Source: Ruminococcus sp.
GTDB lineage: Bacteria > Bacillota > Clostridia > Oscillospirales > Ruminococcaceae
Length of the DNA stretch: 6,745 nt
Direction of reading: 5' to 3'
Assembly (NCBI GenBank): GCA_019417865.1
Contig: DYCW01000073.1
Coordinates: forward strand, 1 to 6,745
Shown here piece by piece: positions 1-5,096 of the stretch; positions within the stretch are counted from its first letter, which is position 1, and the number at the start of each line of letters is the position of its first letter. Position numbers and translations under genes: made by a program. The notes below the pieces were generated by a model. That model had not been told where the DNA came from and searched no databases. It saw only the letters and a list, made by a program, of their open reading frames with translations.

Positions 1-66
1 ACCTATCAGGCGGCAGCAGGGTATTCCAACCGCTGTCCGTACTGCGGAAATTATTCCAATGTGTAA
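1..66 (+). CDS. 3' end of an unknown protein with a CxxC tail (partial)
   Basis: Reading frame 1 is open from the window edge to TAA at 64-66 and gives 21 residues that end NRCPYCGNYSNV. The Cys-Pro-Tyr-Cys-Gly knuckle so close to the C-terminus is the kind of half zinc ribbon often found as a tail on clostridial proteins, but only one cysteine pair is inside the window, so metal binding is inference. A hairpin with a T-run follows 30 bases after the stop, which supports a real gene end. The body of the protein lies outside the window and no function can be assigned. Confidence 0.6.
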   Translation, partial: TYQAAAGYSNRCPYCGNYSNV

Positions 67-96
67 GAAAAAAACCTTAGGTCTTCATATGCTTAC

Positions 97-121
97 AGCA
101 AGCGAAACTTGTTTGCTTTTT
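97..121 (+). terminator. Weak rho-independent terminator after the partial gene
   Basis: AGCAAGC (97-103) can pair with GTTTGCT (111-117) through one G-T wobble, around a 7-base loop, and runs directly into TTTTT (117-121). The stem is short and AT-rich, so it may be leaky. It is placed correctly for the gene ending at 66. Confidence 0.5.
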
Positions 122-129
122 ATCCCATC

Positions 130-167
130 AAAAACCGACACTACTCCATAGAGCAGTGCCGGTTTTT
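130..167. terminator. Bidirectional terminator between convergent genes
   Basis: AAAAACCGACACT (130-142) pairs with AGTGCCGGTTTTT (155-167) with one A-C mismatch on the plus strand, which becomes a G-T wobble on the minus strand; the loop is 12 bases. Both strands have a T-run at the 3' side. It lies 28 bases beyond the stop of the minus-strand Asn/Gln-rich gene and probably mainly ends that transcript, while backing up the weaker hairpin at 97-121 for the plus-strand gene. Confidence 0.8.
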
Positions 168-195
168 GGCATTCTAAATGCATTTCATGATTCTG

Positions 196-402
196 TTAAG
201 CGTTCGTTTCGTTTTCCGACCAAGGATTCTGCTGCTGATTGTTCTGTCGGTTTCGATTCTGTGCCTGGTTCCGGTTCTGGTTTTGATTCTGATTCTGCTG
301 GTTCTGGAACTGGTTCTGCTGTCGGTTCTGGTTCTGATTCTGCTGCCGATTCTGGTTCTGCTGGAAGTGATTCTGCTCCGGATTCTGATTTTGACGTGAC
401 AT
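196..402 (-). CDS. Small Asn/Gln-rich protein, possibly a spore storage protein
   Basis: This is a 68-residue protein of which 25 residues are Gln and 22 Asn (69%), with 6 Arg, no Lys, and no Ile, Leu, Val or Cys. It is built from irregular NQ/QQNQ/NR units between about residues 3 and 59 and ends PWSENETNA. The start is well supported: on the minus strand AAGGAG (410-415) sits 7 bases before ATG (400-402). The other open frames over the same DNA (Ser/Glu/Pro-rich and Arg-rich) have no such site. Family knowledge: gamma-type small acid-soluble spore proteins are short, rich in Asn and Gln, and act as an amino-acid reserve during germination. The match is by composition only, and the GPR protease site of that family is not visible. 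A sigma-G-like promoter upstream (523-552) agrees with a forespore role. No membrane segment, signal peptide or fold is evident. Function is inference; that it is a gene is fairly secure. Confidence 0.75.
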   Translation of the reverse strand: MSRQNQNPEQNHFQQNQNRQQNQNQNRQQNQFQNQQNQNQNQNRNQAQNRNRQNNQQQNPWSENETNA

Positions 403-419
403 CTATGCACTCCTTTTCT

Positions 420-457
420 CCGCACAAGCGGCTGCCAGCTTGCCGCAGCCCGTGCGG
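420..457 (-). promoter_or_regulatory. GC-rich hairpin in the leader of the Asn/Gln-rich gene
   Basis: CCGCAC (420-425) pairs with GTGCGG (452-457), and inside it GGCTGC (430-435) pairs with GCAGCC (445-450), leaving a 9-base loop and a small 4/1 internal loop. On the minus-strand transcript this stable stem ends 4 bases before the AAGGAG site of the gene starting at 402. There is no T-run after it, so it is not a standard terminator; it may control access to the ribosome binding site or stabilise the mRNA. Confidence 0.5.
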
Positions 458-522
458 AACTGCAAACGACATCCCTTCCTGACAGCCGGAACAGTGCTGC
501 TTTTCCTGCACCGCTCTGTCTG

Positions 523-552
523 TAGTATGACCGCTCTTGCTGCAAAATATAC
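523..552 (-). promoter_or_regulatory. Sigma-G-like (forespore) promoter match
   Basis: On the minus strand GTATA (548-552) is followed after exactly 18 bases by CATACTA (523-529). This fits the Bacillus subtilis sigma-G consensus GHATR-N18-CATXHTA at every specified position. The predicted start of transcription is near 515-517, giving a leader of about 114 bases to the ATG at 402. No convincing sigma-A promoter was seen in that leader. The match was found after a search for a sigma-A promoter failed, so it is suggestive and not proof. Confidence 0.45.
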
Positions 553-592
553 ATTGCCTGCAAATCTGCTTTTCACATTTTCACACGGTTCT

Positions 593-619
593 GTTGAAAT
601 GTTGAAAACATTGTTGAAT
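593..619. repeat. GTTGAA repeats with a small palindrome
   Basis: GTTGAA occurs at 593-598, 601-606 and 613-618. The stretch also contains AATGTT-GAA-AACATT (598-612), a 6-base inverted repeat around three bases. It lies in the otherwise empty gap between the divergent promoters at 523-552 and 693-721. It could be a regulator site, but nothing identifies a binding protein. The rest of the 553-670 gap is AT-rich with several TTTCAC words and no ORF with a ribosome binding site. Confidence 0.3.
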
Positions 620-670
620 CTATCTATTTTCACCTATTTTCCGTGGTGATTTTCGTCTTTTTTCACAAAA

Positions 671-721
671 TTCGTTTTTTTTGAAAAAAAGCTTGACTTT
701 CTACCGATTTTGTAGTATACT
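671..721 (+). promoter_or_regulatory. Strong sigma-A promoter of the tRNA operon
   Basis: TTGACT (693-698) and TATACT (716-721) are separated by 17 bases. Directly upstream is a T-tract followed by an A-tract (about 674-690), like an UP element that binds the RNA polymerase alpha subunit. Transcription should begin near 728, about 45 bases before the first tRNA. The near-consensus hexamers and A-tract suit a highly expressed stable-RNA operon. Confidence 0.85.
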
Positions 722-773
722 ATAAAAGTCGCAGAAATGAAATGTGTTCTGCTTGCATGTGTTGATGTCAGGT

Positions 774-850
774 GGCGGCATAGCTCAGTTGGCTAGAGTA
801 CTCGGTTCATACCCGATTGGTCGCTGGTTCGAATCCTGCTGCCGCTACCA
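774..850 (+). tRNA. tRNA-Met (anticodon CAT), probably elongator type
   Basis: The 77-base cloverleaf includes encoded CCA (848-850). The acceptor pairs GGCGGCA (774-780) with TGCCGCT (840-846), the anticodon CAT is at 808-810 in loop TTCATAC, and the T-loop is TTCGAAT (828-834). The first acceptor pair is a G-U wobble and the anticodon stem lacks the three G-C pairs of initiator tRNA, so elongator Met is favoured; a lysidine-modified tRNA-Ile2 also reads CAT and is not fully excluded. Two stem mismatches are visible: C801 opposite T817 at the base of the anticodon stem and T825 opposite T837 in the middle of the T-stem. It is the first gene of a three-tRNA transcript, 4 bases before the next. 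Confidence 0.9.
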
Positions 851-854
851 TCCT

Positions 855-929
855 GGCCCGTTGGTCAAGAGGTTAAGACACCGCCCTTTCACGGCGGAAT
901 CATGGGTTCAATTCCCGTACGGGTCACCA
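855..929 (+). tRNA. tRNA-Glu (anticodon TTC), copy 1
   Basis: This 75-base tRNA has acceptor GGCCCGT (855-861) paired with ACGGGTC (919-925), encoded CCA (927-929), and an anticodon stem CCGCC/GGCGG around loop CTTTCAC, which gives anticodon TTC. All stems pair apart from one G-U in the acceptor. It starts only 4 bases after the tRNA-Met and must share its primary transcript. Confidence 0.96.
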
Positions 930-970
930 TTCAACACACAATGCTCATACGTTTCTTTCTGCGATTTTTT

Positions 971-1045
971 GGCCCGTTGGTCAAGAGGTTAAGACACCGC
1001 CCTTTCACGGCGGAATCATGGGTTCAATTCCCGTACGGGTCACCA
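971..1045 (+). tRNA. tRNA-Glu (anticodon TTC), copy 2
   Basis: This is identical over all 75 bases to the copy at 855-929, including encoded CCA (1043-1045). The 41-base spacer between the copies is unrelated to the flanks of either, so the duplication covers just the mature tRNA sequence. It is the last RNA gene before the hairpin at 1054-1092. Confidence 0.96.
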
Positions 1046-1053
1046 CGGTGCAT

Positions 1054-1100
1054 CCTATCCTCAGGATAGGAAATTTTGCTATCCTGAGGATATTTCATTT
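1054..1100 (+). terminator. Terminator of the tRNA operon with alternative folds
   Basis: TATCCTCAGGATA (1056-1068) is the exact reverse complement of TATCCTGAGGATA (1080-1092), making a 13-pair stem with an 11-base loop, followed by a U-rich TTTCATTT. Each arm is also nearly self-complementary: CCTATCC-TCA-GGATAGG (1054-1070) and TATCC-TGA-GGATA (1080-1092) can form two smaller hairpins instead. The long stem is the likely terminator; the U-run is interrupted, so some read-through into the lipoprotein gene 31 bases on is plausible. Confidence 0.65.
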
Positions 1101-1130
1101 ATTCTTAACATTGGGAAAAGGAGATATCAT

Positions 1131-1922
1131 ATGAAGAAAGTATTTTCCATTTGTCTTTTTCTGAGCATTGCGGCAGGTTGCCTGCTGACAGGCTGCGGGG
1201 AGCAGAAGGAAACAGAGGATTCTGACAAAGCTGTTGCAACCACCGAAGTAGAAACAACAGAAGCTGCAACAGAAGCAGAAACAACAGAAATGGAAACAGA
1301 AACCACGGAAGCTGTTACAGACGCAGAAACGGAAACAGAAGCAGCAGAAACAACTACAACCAAAAAAGCTGCCGCTGATTCCAGCAGCAGTGATGGTTTA
1401 TGGGCAGATTTCGATCGTATGACATTTTCTGTCAATGGCAAAACGTATACATTGGGTGAAACCACCTTACAGGAAATGATAGACGATGGTGTGCCATTTG
1501 AAGAAGATGATTTGGCAAACGCAGGAAACAATGTGAATCCGAATTATGAATCTTCTTCGTTTAATATCACGCTGGGAGAATATGCGTTCGCACAAGTAAA
1601 AGTATTAAATGACACCTCTGAAAACAAACCAGCAAATGAATGTTACATTGATGAAATCTATATGCCAGTCGATCTGGAGCAACCACAGGACATCTTGCAG
1701 TTTAATTTTCCGTTTACGATGACAAAGGAAGACCTGTTGGCAAATTCGGGTGAACCGGAAGATCCAGATGACATTTATGTTTATGAAGATGAAGATAGCG
1801 ATTATAAGAGCGAATCCTTTACCTATCGCAAGAAATCGGAAAAATATTATGGGGACAACAAATACCATTTTGAATTTACAAATGGTGCATTGCGGTATGT
1901 AACCATTAGCTATACCCCGTAA
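1131..1922 (+). CDS. Lipoprotein with Thr/Glu-rich spacer, unknown function
   Basis: The protein has 263 residues. The start is set by AAAAGGAG (1116-1123) 7 bases before ATG. The N-terminus is a lipoprotein signal (KK, hydrophobic core, lipobox Leu19-Thr-Gly-Cys22), so the mature protein should be anchored by Cys22 to the outer face of the membrane. Residues about 25-85 are a low-complexity Thr/Glu/Ala spacer of the kind that lifts a domain through the cell wall. The remaining about 175 residues form an acidic globular domain beginning near FSVNGKTYTLGE and ending YVTISYTP; its FxxNGKxYxLG opening is common in uncharacterised clostridial lipoproteins, but I do not recognise a named family. 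No clear promoter fits in the 24 bases between the tRNA terminator and the ribosome binding site, so transcription may come from read-through. It ends at its own strong terminator. The C-terminal domain is not evidently related to the two lipoproteins at 5097 and 5908. Confidence 0.9.
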   Translation: MKKVFSICLFLSIAAGCLLTGCGEQKETEDSDKAVATTEVETTEAATEAETTEMETETTEAVTDAETETEAAETTTTKKAAADSSSSDGLWADFDRMTFSVNGKTYTLGETTLQEMIDDGVPFEEDDLANAGNNVNPNYESSSFNITLGEYAFAQVKVLNDTSENKPANECYIDEIYMPVDLEQPQDILQFNFPFTMTKEDLLANSGEPEDPDDIYVYEDEDSDYKSESFTYRKKSEKYYGDNKYHFEFTNGALRYVTISYTP

Positions 1923-1957
1923 GGTGTAACATTTTATCATCCGAATCATATCAATAT

Positions 1958-1998
1958 AAATCGGAAAATGACGTAAATGCGTTGTTTTCCGATTTTTT
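1958..1998 (+). terminator. Strong rho-independent terminator after the lipoprotein gene
   Basis: AAATCGGAAAA (1958-1968) pairs with TTTTCCGATTT (1985-1995); the stem continues inward through TGACG/CGTTG with two wobbles to a 6-base loop (1974-1979), about 16 pairs in all, and ends in TTTTTT (1993-1998). Confidence 0.9.
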
Positions 1999-2025
1999 CA
2001 TTCGTTCAGACAACAAGGAGATGTG

Positions 2026-2691
2026 ATGAAAGACTTTGAAATAATAAAAGATCTGGTTGGAGAACAGGTCACAGAAACAGACCTGAAGTGGGTAGACTGC
2101 TATGTCCGTCCGCAAATAGGCATTTTTATCCCGACTGCCGGCACCTGCGGCTATGCTGCCAGACCGCAGCATACCCACCCTTCCTATATGATTGTTATCT
2201 ATTTTGAACAGACACAAAATCGTTTGTTTCACTATACTGCTGCCATTACCGCACCAAATGTACCGCATAATGATGAAACTGGTGTCCATTATTATTGTCT
2301 ACTGATTGACAAATCCTATTTTGAATAGCGTTACTACCTGTATGCAGATACAATGCCATGCTTTCGTGCCCATCCATTTCTCCTATGCAGCGACGTACTG
2401 AAAGCATTAAACACCTTTGCTTTTGAATACAGCAAATCCATGCCTCATGTAGATGTAACACTAGATGCACAAGCGGAAATCATTACACATTGGATCATTC
2501 GCAGTCTTTTGGGGGAGACCTTGGATATGCGAGCCGTTTCCTCTGATTATTCTGTTGCCAGAGCACAGCACTACCACGGAAATCAATTTTTGGATTTTTT
2601 GGAAAACTTGTCTGAATTGTCCGGCAGATTCGCTACGCTGTCTGCCTGTAACCGCTGTCCGCTCTGTTCTGTACCTCAATTTGCAGTCTAA
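2026..2691 (+). pseudogene. Decayed AraC-family regulator (in-frame TAG, no DNA-binding domain)
   Basis: AAGGAG (2015-2020) precedes ATG 2026 by 5 bases (GTG 2023 is a possible alternative start). The frame reads an AraC-type N-terminal ligand-binding region: QHTHPSYMIVIYF and TAPNVPHNDE resemble the cupin-like metal/ligand strands, followed by HYYCLLIDKSYFE. A TAG stop at 2326-2328 ends the first piece at 100 residues. The same frame then continues without shift (RYYLYADTMPCF, LKALNTFAFEYSK, TLDAQAEIITHWIIRSLLGE, SVARAQHY) to TAA at 2689-2691. In intact relatives SVARAQHY leads into the double helix-turn-helix; here the sequence turns into unrelated residues after about 2580 and no helix-turn-helix follows in any frame. 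Two lesions, a nonsense codon and loss of the C-terminal half, argue for a pseudogene rather than a sequencing error. No promoter is visible in the 16 bases between the upstream terminator and the ribosome binding site. Family assignment is from memory of such regulators. Confidence 0.75.
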
Positions 2692-2748
2692 CTACACTCA
2701 ATTTCTGCATTTCGTACCGTTTTGTTTTTTTAGATGGCGGACAGCGGT
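2651..2748. repeat. 12-base inverted repeat flanking 74 bases
   Basis: ACCGCTGTCCGC (2651-2662) is the exact reverse complement of GCGGACAGCGGT (2737-2748). The interval holds the stop of the decayed regulator and an AT-rich stretch with a T-run (2724-2731), but no gene. It could be the ends of a tiny insertion or the base of a long RNA stem. No flanking target duplication was seen. Confidence 0.5.
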
Positions 2749-2784
2749 ATCTTGTTTCTCCTCCATTGACCGATTCCAACTCGT

Positions 2785-2955
2785 TTGCTTTGCAAGGGTG
2801 GCAGCTTGCCCCCTTATTTAGAGGATGCCCTTCCCCTTTGTCGGCTACGCCGACATTCTTGCCCAGCCCTTTTGTCAGCGTTGCTGACATTTTCCCACGC
2901 AGTGGGAAATCACCCTCGCCAAGCTGAGCCAGCTTGACCGCAGTCGCCTATGGCG
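2785..2955. repeat. Cluster of seven short hairpins with three-base loops
   Basis: Seven perfect inverted repeats, each with a three-base spacer, lie within 171 bases: 2785-2795 (TTGC, loop TTT), 2800-2810 (GGCA, loop GCT), 2839-2855 (TGTCGGC, loop TAC), 2873-2889 (TGTCAGC, loop GTT), 2891-2909 (TTTCCCAC, loop GCA), 2920-2936 (CAAGCTG, loop AGC) and 2945-2955 (CGCC, loop TAT). Arms range from 4 to 8 bases. No ORF with a ribosome binding site covers the region. This layout recalls the dispersed palindromic intergenic repeats of gut Oscillospiraceae and, more loosely, enterobacterial BIMEs. It fills most of the gap between the decayed regulator and the rimO promoter; the flanks 2749-2784 and 2956-3010 show nothing else recognisable. 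Confidence 0.7.
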
Positions 2956-3010
2956 TAGAATTTAAACTATCATTTAGAAATTGATTTCCGTGATTCCATC
3001 AATCACCATC

Positions 3011-3040
3011 TTGACATTCCCCCTGACTGTATGCTATACT
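3011..3040 (+). promoter_or_regulatory. Sigma-A promoter of rimO-pgsA, extended -10
   Basis: TTGACA (3011-3016), an 18-base spacer and TATACT (3035-3040), with TG at 3032-3033 giving an extended -10 element. The start of transcription should be near 3046, leaving a leader of about 77 bases before rimO with no strong fold. An inverted repeat ATTGAT/ATCAAT (2980-2985 and 2998-3003) lies just upstream and might be an operator, but this is weak. Confidence 0.8.
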
Positions 3041-3123
3041 AATGATAATTGTGCGGAAGCAAAACCAATTGCAGTTACCTTGCAAAAAGATAGAAAATAA
3101 TAGAAAGAAAGGCGGTTTATCCT

Positions 3124-4458
3124 ATGCCAATTAGAGTCGGTATGGTTTCCCTGGGATGTTCCAAAAATCTGGTAGACAGCGAGCGAATGCTGTTCAAGCT
3201 GCGGAAACATGGCTATACACTGGTAAAAGAACCCGGCGAAGCGGATGTCGTTGTCGTCAACACCTGCGGCTTTATTCAATCCGCAAAAGAAGAAGCCATT
3301 GAAACCATTTTAGAGCTGGCAGAACTAAAGGCAGAGGGAACGATTCAAAAAATCATTCTCACCGGTTGTCTCACCGAACGCTATCAGCAGGAGGCAGCAG
3401 ACCTCTTTGAAGAAGTCGATGCCGTTGTCGGCATTGGTGACCAGAAGGACATTGTTGCCATTCTGGAATCCGTCTTACACAAGGATCGGGTCATCCAGTT
3501 TGCACCAAAGAGCGATGCCGAATTGACCGGTGACCGAATTATTTCCACACTGCCATTCTACTCCTATTTAAAAATTGCAGAGGGATGCAGCAACCGTTGC
3601 AGCTACTGTGCCATTCCATCCATCCGTGGTCCATACCGCAGCGTGCCGATGGAAGATGTCCTAGAAGAAGCCAATCGGCTGGCAGATCGTGGTGTCACAG
3701 AACTGATTGTGATTGCACAGGACACCACACAGTACGGGAAAGATCTCTACGGCGAAGCTCGTCTGCCACAGCTGCTTCAGGCACTTTGTGCCATTCCAGC
3801 TGTGCACTGGGTGCGGGTGCTGTACTGCTATCCGGAACGGATTACAGATGAACTGCTCAATGTGATGGCAGCCGAGGACAAAATTGTAAAGTACCTGGAT
3901 ATTCCAATTCAGCACTGTGACGGGGAAATTCTCCGCCGGATGCACCGGCCAGGAGAGGAAACCATGCTGCGGCAACTGATCGCAAACATTCGAAAGAAAA
4001 TACCGGATATTACCCTGCGTACGACATTGATCACCGGCTTTCCCGGCGAAACCAAGGAACAGTTCAATGCATTAGGCGATTTTGTACAGGATATGCAGTT
4101 TGACCGACTGGGATGCTTTGCCTACTCTGAAGAAGAGGGGACAGAAGCAGCCACATATGAAGACCAGATTGACGAAGAAATTCGTACGCACCGTGCTGAA
4201 ATTCTGATGCAGCAGCAGGCGGATATTCATGCCGAAAAAAATGCTGCCAAAATCGGAACACAGATGGAAGCGGTCATTGAAGGATTTGATCCATGGGCTG
4301 GCTGTTACTTCGGCAGAACCAAAGCAGATGCCCCAGAAATTGACGGAAAAATCTTTATCCGCCGCACCTGCGAGCATCAGTGCGGAGATTATGTGACAGT
4401 AGAGGTATTTGACACCATGGACTATGATCTGCTGGCAGAGGAGGTAGAAGAAGCATGA
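3124..4458 (+). CDS. rimO: Ribosomal protein S12 methylthiotransferase RimO
   Basis: RimO is a cytoplasmic radical-SAM enzyme that adds a methylthio group to the conserved aspartate of ribosomal protein S12, using two iron-sulfur clusters and S-adenosylmethionine. The 444-residue length is normal for the family. The N-terminal UPF0004 domain carries its three cluster cysteines, Cys12 (SLGCSKNLVDSE), Cys48 (NTCGFI) and Cys82 (LTGCL). The radical-SAM domain carries Cys155, Cys159 and Cys162 (GCSNRCSYC), then AQDTTQYG, YPERITDEL, LDIPIQHCDGEILRRMHR and LITGFPGET. The C-terminal about 70 residues are the TRAM domain that binds the substrate. SLGCSKN with the LDIPIQH context separates it from MiaB and MtaB, which methylthiolate tRNA. 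The ribosome binding site is a modest GAAAGGCGG (3106-3114), 9 bases before ATG. It is first in the operon, and its stop overlaps the pgsA start (ATGA, 4455-4458), so the two are translationally coupled. Confidence 0.97.
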   Translation: MPIRVGMVSLGCSKNLVDSERMLFKLRKHGYTLVKEPGEADVVVVNTCGFIQSAKEEAIETILELAELKAEGTIQKIILTGCLTERYQQEAADLFEEVDAVVGIGDQKDIVAILESVLHKDRVIQFAPKSDAELTGDRIISTLPFYSYLKIAEGCSNRCSYCAIPSIRGPYRSVPMEDVLEEANRLADRGVTELIVIAQDTTQYGKDLYGEARLPQLLQALCAIPAVHWVRVLYCYPERITDELLNVMAAEDKIVKYLDIPIQHCDGEILRRMHRPGEETMLRQLIANIRKKIPDITLRTTLITGFPGETKEQFNALGDFVQDMQFDRLGCFAYSEEEGTEAATYEDQIDEEIRTHRAEILMQQQADIHAEKNAAKIGTQMEAVIEGFDPWAGCYFGRTKADAPEIDGKIFIRRTCEHQCGDYVTVEVFDTMDYDLLAEEVEEA

Positions 4459-5030
4459 ACTTGCCAAACAAGCTGACCTGCCTGCGGGTACTGCTGATAC
4501 CAGTTTTTCTGATTTTCCTATACATTTCAGCAATTCCCTATCATTTTCTGCTGGCATTGTTGGTCTTTGCCGCTGCCTCTATTACCGATGCACTGGACGG
4601 CAAAATTGCCCGGGCAAGGGGACTGGTGACAAACTTCGGGAAATTCCTTGACCCACTGGCAGACAAAGTATTGGTACTGACCGCACTGCTGGCATTTGTA
4701 GAACTGGATGCAATCCAGATGTCTGCGATTCCCGTCATGATCATTGCTGCCAGGGAATTTATGGTTTCTGGTCTGCGGATGCTGACTGCCAGCGAGGGTG
4801 TTGTGGTCGCAGCCGGTATTTGGGGAAAGCTCAAGACAGCGTTTACCATGGTAACTATCGTGGCAGTGTTAATATACTGTTCGCTGACAGGAGACTTTGG
4901 CTGTGCTATACCAGAAGCAGTAAAAACCTGGGGTCTGAATGGTTTGATTTGGATTTCCACGGCATTGACCATCTTATCCGGCGGTGTTTACCTGAAAGGA
5001 TACTGGTCTTATATCAATACAGATAAATAA
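4455..5030 (+). CDS. pgsA: CDP-diacylglycerol-glycerol-3-phosphate 3-phosphatidyltransferase
   Basis: PgsA is an integral membrane enzyme that joins CDP-diacylglycerol and glycerol 3-phosphate to give phosphatidylglycerol phosphate, the committed step to phosphatidylglycerol and cardiolipin. The CDP-alcohol phosphotransferase signature is complete: Asp45, Asp48-Gly49, Ala52-Arg53, Gly62, Asp66 and Asp70 (DxxDGxxARx8GxxxDxxxD), which coordinates the metal and the CDP group. MNLPNKLTCLRVLLIPVF at the N-terminus is typical of bacterial PgsA, as is AAREFMVSGLR near residue 100. Several hydrophobic segments are visible, about residues 10-27, 30-45, 73-85, 92-100, 125-145 and 160-180. At 191 residues it is normal in size. 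AGGAGG (4439-4444) lies inside the end of rimO, 10 bases before the start, and the genes overlap by 4 bases. The rimO-pgsA pairing is common in Firmicutes. Confidence 0.96.
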   Translation: MNLPNKLTCLRVLLIPVFLIFLYISAIPYHFLLALLVFAAASITDALDGKIARARGLVTNFGKFLDPLADKVLVLTALLAFVELDAIQMSAIPVMIIAAREFMVSGLRMLTASEGVVVAAGIWGKLKTAFTMVTIVAVLIYCSLTGDFGCAIPEAVKTWGLNGLIWISTALTILSGGVYLKGYWSYINTDK

Positions 5031-5043
5031 GAACCCAAATGCC

Positions 5044-5068
5044 GACAGAACAAGAAACATATTCTGTC
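5044..5068 (+). other. Hairpin between pgsA and the downstream lipoprotein gene
   Basis: GACAGAA (5044-5050) pairs with TTCTGTC (5062-5068) around an 11-base loop. No T-run follows, so it is not a standard terminator. No promoter was found for the next gene, so this may be a processing or mRNA-stability element within a rimO-pgsA-lipoprotein transcript. Confidence 0.4.
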
Positions 5069-5096
5069 CACTGTAAAAAGAAAGGATGCGATCATC

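Noticed and set aside
196..402. CRISPR-like or minisatellite array in the short-period repeat
   Set aside because: Units are short, irregular and without spacers; the pattern follows from Asn/Gln codons.
174..563. Alternative minus-strand frames (Arg-rich 174-563, Ser/Glu/Pro-rich 185-511) and plus-strand frames over the same DNA
   Set aside because: None has a ribosome binding site at its start; only the Asn/Gln frame starting at 402 does. The others are frames of the same short repeat.
744..992. 82-residue plus-strand open frame
   Set aside because: It lies across the tRNA-Met and tRNA-Glu genes and has no ribosome binding site; it is a by-product of the tRNA sequences.
2326..2328. TAG in the AraC-like gene as a recoded (read-through) codon
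   Set aside because: The gene also lacks its DNA-binding domain, and no amber suppressor tRNA or recoding signal is seen; ordinary decay is simpler.
28..2661. Shared 12-base word AACCGCTGTCCG at 28-39 and 2650-2661, both encoding NRCP
   Set aside because: About one 12-base match is expected by chance in a window this long, and the second copy is in degraded sequence.
2633..2890. 85-residue minus-strand open frame over the hairpin cluster
   Set aside because: No ribosome binding site precedes 2890 and the frame runs through several palindromes; it looks like the spurious ORFs often called in such repeats.
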